Shown piece by piece: positions 57,506 to 64,000 of a DNA stretch of 64,000 nucleotides. A program made the translations under genes and the position numbers. A model generated the notes under the pieces. That model searched no databases. It saw only the letters and a program-made list of their open reading frames with translations, and was not told where the DNA came from. Source of the DNA: Streptomyces megasporus. Its GTDB lineage: Bacteria > Actinomycetota > Actinomycetes > Streptomycetales > Streptomycetaceae. The DNA lies in contig NZ_JODL01000009.1 in NCBI RefSeq assembly GCF_000718985.1, forward strand, positions 1-64,000, in the 5' to 3' direction. The number at the start of each line of letters is the position of its first letter. Position 1 is the stretch's first letter.

Positions 57506-58276
57506 ATGAAACAGGGCATCGACCCCGGAGGCAAAGCCTCCGACAAACACCGCAACCGCCGCCGCTTCCTGCTGAAACTCTCCGGTGAGGCGTTCGCGGG
57601 AGGTGGAGGGCTCGGAGTCGACCCCGACGTCGTGCACAAGGTCGCCCGTGAGATCGCCGCCGTGGTACGGGACGGCGCCGAGATCGCCGTCGTCATCGGA
57701 GGCGGCAACTTCTTCCGCGGCGCGGAACTCCAGCAGCGCGGCATGGACCGGGCCCGCTCCGACTACATGGGCATGCTCGGCACCGTCATGAACTGCCTCG
57801 CCCTCCAGGACTTCCTGGAGAAGGAGGGCATCGACTCCCGCGTCCAGACCGCCATCACCATGGGGCAGGTCGCCGAGCCGTACATCCCGCTGCGGGCCGT
57901 ACGGCACCTGGAGAAGGGCCGGGTGGTCATCTTCGGCGCCGGTATGGGCATGCCGTACTTCTCCACCGACACCACCGCCGCCCAGCGCGCTCTGGAGATC
58001 GACGCCGAGGCACTGCTGATGGGCAAGAACGGCGTGGACGGCGTCTACGACTCCGACCCCGCCACCAACCCCGACGCGGTGAAGTTCGACGCCCTGGGGT
58101 ACGGCGAGGTCATCGCCCGCGATCTGAAGGTGGCCGACGCCACCGCCATCACCCTCTGCCGGGACAACAAGTTGCCGATCCTCGTCTTCGAGTTGCTGGC
58201 CGAGGGGAATATCGCGCGAGCGGTGAAGGGTGAGAAGATCGGCACGCTCGTGAGCGACCAGGGCTCTCGGGCCTGA
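57506..58276 (+). CDS. pyrH: Uridylate kinase
   Basis: A 256-residue hexameric UMP kinase of the amino-acid kinase fold. [15 protein letters not shown] is the ATP-binding Gly-rich loop, [11 protein letters not shown] and [16 protein letters not shown] form the UMP site, and [12 protein letters not shown] is the signature near the C-terminus. ATG 57506 follows GAGGAGAGCAGC. It lies in the usual rpsB-tsf-pyrH-frr order. Confidence 0.96.
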   Translation: MKQGIDPGGKASDKHRNRRRFLLKLSGEAFAGGGGLGVDPDVVHKVAREIAAVVRDGAEIAVVIGGGNFFRGAELQQRGMDRARSDYMGMLGTVMNCLALQDFLEKEGIDSRVQTAITMGQVAEPYIPLRAVRHLEKGRVVIFGAGMGMPYFSTDTTAAQRALEIDAEALLMGKNGVDGVYDSDPATNPDAVKFDALGYGEVIARDLKVADATAITLCRDNKLPILVFELLAEGNIARAVKGEKIGTLVSDQGSRA

Positions 58277-58446
58277 CGCCCGCGTCGGCGCGACACGAAT
58301 CCGTACGGCGGCGCGGCGCCCACGGCGCCGTACGGCAACTCCGTGCCGCACGATGGGCACGGTACGGGGATGGACAACAGCCTGCCGGTCGGACACCGTG
58401 CAGGAATCAGGGCTTTCCGGCTCAATCAGCGAACCAGGAGCACGTG

Positions 58447-59004
58447 GTGATCGAAGAGACCCTCCTCGAAGCCGAGGAGAAGATGGAGAAGGCGGTCGTC
58501 GTCGCCAAGGAGGACTTCGCCGCGATCCGCACCGGCCGTGCGCACCCTGCGATGTTCAGCAAGATCGTGGCGGAGTACTACGGCGCGATGACCCCGATCA
58601 ACCAGCTCGCGTCGTTCTCGGTGCCCGAGCCGCGGATGGCCGTGGTCACTCCGTTCGACAAGAGCGCGCTGCGGAACATCGAGCAGGCCATCCGCGACTC
58701 CGACCTCGGGGTCAACCCCTCCAACGACGGCAACATCATCCGGGTCGTCTTCCCGGAGCTGACCGAGGAGCGCCGCCGGGAGTACATCAAGGTCGCCAAG
58801 GGCAAGGCCGAGGACGCCAAGATCTCCATCCGCAGCGTCCGTCGCAAGGCCAAGGAGGCCATCGACAAGGCCATCAAGGACGGCGAGATCGGCGAGGACG
58901 AGGGGCGCCGCGCCGAGAAGGAGCTCGACGACACCACCGCCAAGTACGTCGCGCAGGTGGACGAGCTGCTCAAGCACAAGGAAGCCGAGCTGCTCGAAGT
59001 CTGA
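58447..59004 (+). CDS. frr: Ribosome recycling factor
   Basis: A 185-residue factor that with EF-G splits post-termination ribosomes. [41 protein letters not shown] (in part) and [16 protein letters not shown] are the conserved blocks. GTG 58447 is preferred over GTG 58444 because AGGAG is then 7 bases upstream and the family length of 185 is obtained. Confidence 0.95.
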   Translation: MIEETLLEAEEKMEKAVVVAKEDFAAIRTGRAHPAMFSKIVAEYYGAMTPINQLASFSVPEPRMAVVTPFDKSALRNIEQAIRDSDLGVNPSNDGNIIRVVFPELTEERRREYIKVAKGKAEDAKISIRSVRRKAKEAIDKAIKDGEIGEDEGRRAEKELDDTTAKYVAQVDELLKHKEAELLEV

Positions 59005-59018
59005 GGGCTGCGATATTC

Positions 59019-60149
59019 GTGAATGACTCATCCTGGGGAGCGCCACCGCCGAGCGCCGGGCATCCCGGCGACTTCGGATACTGGAGCCCTCCCGAACAGA
59101 GGTACTCCTCCCCGCTTCACGCGGAGGTGGCGCCGGCACCGGCGGGTTCCGTGCACGACGGCGGCGATGCGTCGCAGACTCGGCGTATGCCCATTGTGCC
59201 CGACGCCCCCCGCGGTGACCAGGACGATCGTGACCATCGAGCGGCCGGGCGTCCGTCCGGAGGCCAGGCCTCCGACGGCGTCCCGTCCGAGCAGCAGACC
59301 GGTCCCGTGACCTCGGGCCGCGCGCGCGGCCGCAAGCGGGCCGGCCGCAACCTGCGCGCCGCGATAGGGGTCGGCCTGGGGCTGGGCGCCGCCGTCGTCG
59401 CCTCGCTCTTCGTCTACAAGCACGTCTTCGTCGGCGTGATCGTGGTCGCGGTCGTGGTCGGACTGTGGGAACTCACCTCCCGGCTCGCCGAGCACAAGCA
59501 GATCCGGGCCCCCCTGGTGCCGCTGGCGGTCGGCGGCGCGGCCATGGTCGTCGCCGGGTACGTCCGCGGTGCCGAGGGCGCCTGGGTGGCGGCGGCGCTC
59601 ACCGCCCTCGCCGTGCTGGTGTGGCGGATGACGGAGGACCCCGAGGACTACCTGCGGGACGTCACGGCGGGTGTCTTCGCCGCCTTCTACGTCCCCTTCC
59701 TGGCCACCTTCGTCGCCATGATGCTCGCGGCCGACGACGGTCCGTGGCGGGTGTTCACCTTCCTATTGCTCACCGTCGTCAGCGACACCGGGGCGTACGC
59801 CGTCGGCTGGCGCTTCGGCCGTCACAAGCTCGCCCCGCGCATCAGTCCCGGCAAGACCCGCGAGGGACTGCTGGGAGCGGTGTCCTTCGCCATGGTCGCG
59901 GGCGCGCTGTGCATGCACTTCCTCATCGACGGCGGCGTCTGGTGGCAGGGTCTGCTGCTGGGGCTGGCCGTGGCCACCAGCGCGACCCTGGGCGACCTGG
60001 GCGAATCCATGATCAAGCGGGATCTGGGCATCAAGGACATGGGTGCCCTGCTGCCCGGCCACGGCGGCATCATGGACCGGCTCGACTCCCTGCTGCCGAC
60101 CGCTCCCGTGGTCTGGCTGCTGATGGTGATCTTCGTCGGCGCGGGCTGA
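59019..60149 (+). CDS. cdsA: Phosphatidate cytidylyltransferase
   Basis: A 376-residue integral membrane enzyme making CDP-diacylglycerol. The first ~110 residues are a soluble Pro/Gly/Asp/Arg-rich extension that is poorly conserved, then about eight hydrophobic helices follow. The C-terminal signature region KDMGALLPGHGGIMDRLDSLLPTAPVVW contains the metal-binding Asp of the CdsA family. GTG 59019 lies 14 bp after frr. The low-complexity N-terminus means another in-frame start is possible. Confidence 0.93.
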   Translation: MNDSSWGAPPPSAGHPGDFGYWSPPEQRYSSPLHAEVAPAPAGSVHDGGDASQTRRMPIVPDAPRGDQDDRDHRAAGRPSGGQASDGVPSEQQTGPVTSGRARGRKRAGRNLRAAIGVGLGLGAAVVASLFVYKHVFVGVIVVAVVVGLWELTSRLAEHKQIRAPLVPLAVGGAAMVVAGYVRGAEGAWVAAALTALAVLVWRMTEDPEDYLRDVTAGVFAAFYVPFLATFVAMMLAADDGPWRVFTFLLLTVVSDTGAYAVGWRFGRHKLAPRISPGKTREGLLGAVSFAMVAGALCMHFLIDGGVWWQGLLLGLAVATSATLGDLGESMIKRDLGIKDMGALLPGHGGIMDRLDSLLPTAPVVWLLMVIFVGAG

Positions 60150-60166
60150 CCGCCTTGCCGCCGACC

Positions 60167-60202
60167 GAGGGGCCCGCCGTCCACCCGGACGGCGGGCCCC
60201 TC
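60167..60202 (+). terminator. Terminator of the frr-cdsA operon
   Basis: A 16-bp perfect stem (gaggggcccgccgtcc / ggacggcgggcccctc) with a 4-base loop, 17 bp after cdsA. Confidence 0.88.
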
Positions 60203-60327
60203 GCCACGTCCGGGCCGTCCGTGGCCCGTCGCGGGGCCGGCCGCGGTGACGGGGACGGGCGGGGGTGACCGTGGTCGCCCCGATCCGGCCCGGGGCGCCG
60301 TGGTCGATCTGCGACACTGGACGGACC

Positions 60328-61434
60328 ATGCCTGCACCCGGAGAACTCACCTTCGTCGCGCCGCGCGGGGCCGCCAAGCCGCCGCGGCACCTCGCCGACC
60401 TCACCCCCGCGGAGCGCCGTGAGGCGGTCGCCGCCATCGGCGAGAAGCCCTTCCGCGCCACACAACTCTCGCGGCACTACTTCGCCCGCTGCGCCACCGA
60501 CCCCGCCGCCTGGACCGACATCCCGGCCGCCGCGCGGGAGAGGCTGGCCACCGAACTGATGCCCGAGCTGATGACCGTGGTGCGGCACGTCGCCTGCGAC
60601 GACGGGGCCACCCGCAAGACGCTGTGGCGACTGCACGACGGGACGCTGGTGGAGTCCGTGCTGATGCGCTACCCGGACCGGGTGACCATGTGCGTCAGCT
60701 CGCAGGCCGGCTGCGGCATGAACTGCCCCTTCTGCGCCACCGGACAGGCCGGGCTGGACCGCAACCTGTCCACCGCCGAGATCGTCCATCAGATCGTCGA
60801 GGGCATGCGTGCCCTGCGCGACGGCGAGGTGACCGGGGGACCGGCCAGGCTGTCGAACATCGTCTTCATGGGGATGGGCGAGCCGCTGGCCAACTACAAG
60901 CGGGTCGTCGGCGCCATCCGTCGCCTCACCGACCCCGAGCCCGACGGCCTGGGCCTGTCCCAGCGCGGCATCACCGTCTCCACCGTCGGCCTGGTCCCGG
61001 CGATCCACCGCCTCGCCGACGAGGGCCTCAAGTGCCGGTTGGCCGTCTCCCTCCACGCCCCCGACGACGAACTGCGCGACACCCTGGTGCCGGTCAACAC
61101 CCGGTGGAAGGTCCGCGAGGTCCTCGACGCCGCCTGGGAGTACGCCGAGAAGTCCGGCCGCCGGGTCTCCATCGAATACGCCATGATCCGCGACATCAAC
61201 GACCAGGCGTGGCGGGGCGATCTCCTCGGCCGGCTGCTGGCGGGGAAGAGGGCGCACGTCAACCTCATCCCCCTCAACCCCACCCCCGGCTCCAAGTGGA
61301 CCGCCTCCCGACCCGAGGACGAGCGGGCCTTCGTCGAGGCGCTGGAGGCACGCGGCGTCCCGGTGACCGTCCGTGACACCCGCGGGCAGGAGATCGACGG
61401 AGCCTGCGGGCAGCTCGCCGCCACCGAGCGCTGA
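60328..61434 (+). CDS. rlmN: 23S rRNA/tRNA (adenine2503/37-C2)-methyltransferase
   Basis: A 368-residue radical-SAM enzyme. The [4Fe-4S]-binding cysteines are C129, C133 and C136 in [30 protein letters not shown] binds SAM, and the C-terminal INLIP-like block is [15 protein letters not shown]. The two substrate cysteines expected in RlmN are also plausible (CVSSQAGC and the late GACGQL). Start ATG 60328. Monocistronic; the TPP riboswitch follows. Confidence 0.95.
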   Translation: MPAPGELTFVAPRGAAKPPRHLADLTPAERREAVAAIGEKPFRATQLSRHYFARCATDPAAWTDIPAAARERLATELMPELMTVVRHVACDDGATRKTLWRLHDGTLVESVLMRYPDRVTMCVSSQAGCGMNCPFCATGQAGLDRNLSTAEIVHQIVEGMRALRDGEVTGGPARLSNIVFMGMGEPLANYKRVVGAIRRLTDPEPDGLGLSQRGITVSTVGLVPAIHRLADEGLKCRLAVSLHAPDDELRDTLVPVNTRWKVREVLDAAWEYAEKSGRRVSIEYAMIRDINDQAWRGDLLGRLLAGKRAHVNLIPLNPTPGSKWTASRPEDERAFVEALEARGVPVTVRDTRGQEIDGACGQLAATER

Positions 61435-61487
61435 CGGCGAGGACGACCCTGGTACCGTAGCGATCGCACACAGTATCGACATACCGA

Positions 61488-61600
61488 CAGGGGAGCGCGT
61501 ACAGCGCTGAGAGTGCGGCACCGCCGTACCGGTCCCGTGGACCGGCCGGCGATCCGCAGACCCTCGGACCTGATCCGGTTAGTACCGGCGTAGGGAGTCA
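61488..61600 (+). ncRNA. TPP riboswitch (THI element) upstream of thiB
   Basis: The conserved cores are present in order: aggggagcgc, gctgagagtgcgg, then cagaccctcggacctgatccgg with gttagtaccggcgtaggga. These are the P2-J and P4-P5 sequence blocks of the thiamine pyrophosphate aptamer. It ends 7 bp before the thiB start codon, so control of translation initiation is likely. TPP should repress thiamine uptake. Confidence 0.96.
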
Positions 61601-61607
61601 GCACAAC

Positions 61608-62720
61608 GTGATCACGACGTTCCGGCGCGCCCTCGGCGTCGCCGCCCTCGGCACGCTCACCGTCTCCGCCCTGACGGCCTGCGGCGGTTCGCAGCCGTCC
61701 GACGAGGGGGAGGGGAAGAAGACCGTCACCCTGGTCGCCCACGACTCCTTCGCGGCCTCCGACGAGGTGCTGGAGAAGTTCACCGAGGAGACCGGCTACA
61801 CGGTGAAGGTGCTGAGCGGCGGCGACGCCGGATCGGCCCTCAACCAGGCGATCCTCTCCAAGGACAACCCGCAGGGCGACGTCTTCTTCGGCGTCGACAA
61901 CACCCTGCTCTCCCGCGCCCTGGACAGCGGCCTGTTCACGCCGTACGAGGCCGAGGGACTGGAGAAGATCCCCGCCGAGTACCGGCTCGACGACGAGAAG
62001 CACCGCGTCACCCCCGTCGACACCGGCGACGTCTGCGTCAACTACGACCGCGCCTGGTTCGACAAGCGCGGCATCGAACCCCCGAACACCCTGGACGACC
62101 TCGTCGAACCGGAGTACAAGGACCTCCTGGTCGTCGAGAACGCCGCCACCTCCTCGCCCGGTCTGGGCTTCCTGCTGGCCACCGTCGCCGAGTACGGGGA
62201 CGGGGGCGCCTCCCAGGGCGAAGCCGCTGGGGGATGGGAGGGCTACTGGAAGAAGCTGAGGGCCAACGGCGTCGAGGTCGTCGACGGATGGGAGCAGGCG
62301 TACTACGACCGCTTCTCCGGCTCCTCCGGCGGCGAGAACGGCGGCGACCGCCCGCTGGTCGTCTCCTACGCCTCCAGCCCGCCCGCCGAGGTCCTCGACG
62401 CCGACCCCGCGCCCGAGCAGGCCCCCACCGGGGTGGCGACCGGCACCTGCTTCCGGCAGATCGAGTTCGCCGGACTCCTGTCCGGCGCGGACAACCCCGA
62501 GGGCGGAAAGGCGCTGCTGGACTTCCTGGTGAGCGAGACGTTCCAGGAGGACATGCCGCTGCAGATGTTCGTCAACCCCGTCCGCGAGGGCACCGAGCTG
62601 CCCGAGGTGTTCACCAGGTACGGCGAGACGATCCCCGACCCCCACACCGTGGAGCCGGAGCGGATCGCCGAGAACCGCGAGGCGTGGGTCGAGACGTGGA
62701 CCTCGCTCGTCGTGAGGTGA
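61608..62720 (+). CDS. thiB: Thiamine ABC transporter, substrate-binding lipoprotein
   Basis: A 370-residue lipoprotein. Signal sequence with lipobox LTACGG (Cys about residue 25). The body is a ThiB/TbpA-type solute-binding protein: TVTLVAHDSFAASDEVLEKFTEETGY (in part), GDVFFGVDNTLLSRAL, NAATSSPGLGFLLATV, GYWKKLRANGVEVVDGWEQAYY and VATGTCFRQIEFAGLLSG. Between EYGD and the expected W-x-x-YWKKL there are about ten extra residues (GGASQGEAAG) encoded by a palindromic element. Preceded by a TPP riboswitch and overlapping thiP by 4 bp. Confidence 0.95.
   Translation: MITTFRRALGVAALGTLTVSALTACGGSQPSDEGEGKKTVTLVAHDSFAASDEVLEKFTEETGYTVKVLSGGDAGSALNQAILSKDNPQGDVFFGVDNTLLSRALDSGLFTPYEAEGLEKIPAEYRLDDEKHRVTPVDTGDVCVNYDRAWFDKRGIEPPNTLDDLVEPEYKDLLVVENAATSSPGLGFLLATVAEYGDGGASQGEAAGGWEGYWKKLRANGVEVVDGWEQAYYDRFSGSSGGENGGDRPLVVSYASSPPAEVLDADPAPEQAPTGVATGTCFRQIEFAGLLSGADNPEGGKALLDFLVSETFQEDMPLQMFVNPVREGTELPEVFTRYGETIPDPHTVEPERIAENREAWVETWTSLVVR
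62211..62233. repeat. Small palindromic insert in thiB
   Basis: tcccagggcgaagccgctgg followed by ggga forms a short stem (tcccag / ctgggga) over ggcgaagccg. This resembles the small dispersed palindromes common in Streptomyces and adds about ten residues in frame. Confidence 0.5.
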
Positions 62721-64000
62721 GGAGCGGCCCCGGCACGGGAGGCGGAGCGCGCGGGACGGCCGTCCGGCTCGCCCTGATGGCCGTCCCGGCCGCGTTCCTC
62801 GCGCTGTTCTTCGCCTACCCCGTCGCCGCCATCACCGCCCGCGGCCTGTACGCGGACGGACGGTGGCACCCGGAGCGGTTCGCCGAGGTGCTCACCGACC
62901 CCGGCATCGGAGGCGTGCTGTGGTTCACGCTCTGGCAGGCGGCGGCCTCCACCGCGCTCACCGTCCTGTCGGCCCTGCCCGGCGCCTACGTCCTGGCCCG
63001 CTACGACTTCCCCGGCAGGCGGGTGGTGCGCGCGATCGTCACCGTGCCCTTCGTGCTGCCCACCGTCGTCGTCGGCTCCGCGTTCCTGGGGCTGCTGGGC
63101 CGCGGCGGCCTGTTCCACGAGTGGGGGACGCCGCCGGTCACCGGCCCCGTCGCGATCCTGCTCGCCCACGTGTTCTTCAACTACGCCGTGGTGGTCCGCG
63201 TGGTCGGAGGGCTGTGGGCACAGCTCGACCCCCGGCAGGAGGAGGCCGCCCGGATGCTCGGCGCGAGCCGCCTGGCCGCCTGGCGCACCGTGACGCTCCC
63301 CGCGCTCGCCCCGGCCGTGGCCGCCGCCGCCCTGACCGTCTTCCTGTTCACCTTCACCTCCTTCGGCGTCGTCCAGATCCTCGGCGGCCCCCGCTACGCC
63401 ACCCTGGAGGTGGAGATCTACCGGCAGACCGCCCACCTGCTGGACCTGCCCACCGCCGCCGTCCTGACCCTGGTGCAGTTCGCCGCGGTCGCCGCCCTGC
63501 TGGCCTGCCACGCCCGCACCGTCCGCCGGCACCGCGGCACCCGGGGACTGGTCGACGCCGCCGGCACCGCCCGCCGCCCGCGCGGGGCACGCCAGTGGGC
63601 GCTGCTCGTCGCCGTCCTGTGCCAGATCGTCGTGCTGCTGGTCGTCCCGCTCGCCGTGCTCGTCGAGCGCTCCCTCCACGGGCCCGACGGCTACGGCCTG
63701 ACCCACTACCGGGCCCTGGCCTCGACCGACGGCACCTTCGCGGTCGCCCCACAGGAGGCGATCGGCAACTCCCTCGCCTACGCGGCCGTCGCCACCTGCA
63801 TCGCCCTGGTCATCGGCGGCCTGGCCGCCGTCGCGCTCACCCTCCCCGAGTCCGGCCGCCGGGTCGGGCGGCTGGTGCGCGGCTTCGACGCGCTGCTGAT
63901 GCTGCCCCTGGGCACCTCGGCGGTCACCGTCGGCTTCGGCTTCCTCATCGCCCTCGACGAACCACCACTGGACCTGCGCTCGTCGTGGATCCTGGTCCCG
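62717..64000 (+). CDS. thiP: Thiamine ABC transporter, permease (partial, runs off right edge)
   Basis: At least 428 residues. GTG 62717 overlaps the thiB stop codon. The frame stays open to base 64000. Many hydrophobic helices are visible, with an EAA-type cytoplasmic loop EEAARMLGASRLAAWRTVTLP near residues 175-195 and a second permease half starting about residue 290 (ALLVAVLCQIVVLLVVPLAVL). This is the fused two-domain ThiP architecture, usually about 530 residues. The ATPase thiQ would be expected just beyond the window. Confidence 0.9.
   Translation, partial: MRSGPGTGGGARGTAVRLALMAVPAAFLALFFAYPVAAITARGLYADGRWHPERFAEVLTDPGIGGVLWFTLWQAAASTALTVLSALPGAYVLARYDFPGRRVVRAIVTVPFVLPTVVVGSAFLGLLGRGGLFHEWGTPPVTGPVAILLAHVFFNYAVVVRVVGGLWAQLDPRQEEAARMLGASRLAAWRTVTLPALAPAVAAAALTVFLFTFTSFGVVQILGGPRYATLEVEIYRQTAHLLDLPTAAVLTLVQFAAVAALLACHARTVRRHRGTRGLVDAAGTARRPRGARQWALLVAVLCQIVVLLVVPLAVLVERSLHGPDGYGLTHYRALASTDGTFAVAPQEAIGNSLAYAAVATCIALVIGGLAAVALTLPESGRRVGRLVRGFDALLMLPLGTSAVTVGFGFLIALDEPPLDLRSSWILVP

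Overview
This is a high-G+C (around 70 percent or more by eye) actinobacterial chromosome segment. Gene content and order match the conserved core of a Streptomyces chromosome, in the region that carries ndgR-leuCD, hupS, absB/rnc, smc, glcP, nsdA, amtB, the sip signal-peptidase cluster, whiG and rpsB-tsf in S. coelicolor. No prophage, insertion sequence, CRISPR array or biosynthetic cluster is visible. Many genes start with GTG, several are coupled by 4-bp overlaps, and most identified terminators are long GC hairpins.

Layout. (1) 1-6400: the end of a conservon CvnD-type GTPase, an FAH-family hydrolase, gltX, a tRNA-Gln/tRNA-Glu/tRNA-Glu cluster, then ndgR divergent from leuC-leuD. (2) 6570-14920: a small conserved protein, hupS, an F420 gene (cofC), plsC-gpsA-ddl, a DUF3515 lipoprotein, a stand-alone Lrp/AsnC ligand domain, thiL, thiD and rpmB. 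(3) 15190-26430: fakA-like, recG, rsmD, coaD, a SepIVA/DivIVA-like coiled-coil protein, yceD-rpmF-rnc, mutM, a secreted CAP protein, acylphosphatase and a small coiled-coil protein. (4) 26610-39380: smc, glcP, ftsY, a prim-pol-like protein, nsdA, amtB, a damaged PII gene and ffh. (5) 39537-45571: a methyltransferase, an archaeal/eukaryal-type proS and a SprT-like protein, followed by rpsP-KH-rimM-trmD-rplS. (6) 45663-55118: four signal peptidases, DUF2469, yraN-comM-dprA, whiG, a TetR regulator and an M23-like exported protein. (7) 55503-64000: rpsB-tsf-pyrH-frr-cdsA, rlmN, and a TPP riboswitch controlling thiB-thiP, which runs off the right edge.

The main anomaly is nitrogen signalling. AmtB looks intact and has a plausible GlnR box. 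The PII gene glnK, which overlaps it, has lost about 26 N-terminal residues in frame, has changes at two nucleotide-binding positions, and has a C-terminal read-on. The glnD gene, which normally sits between glnK and ffh in both Streptomyces and Mycobacterium, is absent: only 73 bp separate glnK from ffh. This suggests loss or rewiring of PII signalling in this lineage. Other points of interest are small palindromic inserts read in frame inside thiL and thiB, a second-class proS between ffh and rpsP, a 16-bp palindrome that occurs twice, a perfect 23-bp inverted repeat before rimM, and two tRNA-Glu copies that differ only by one compensatory base pair.
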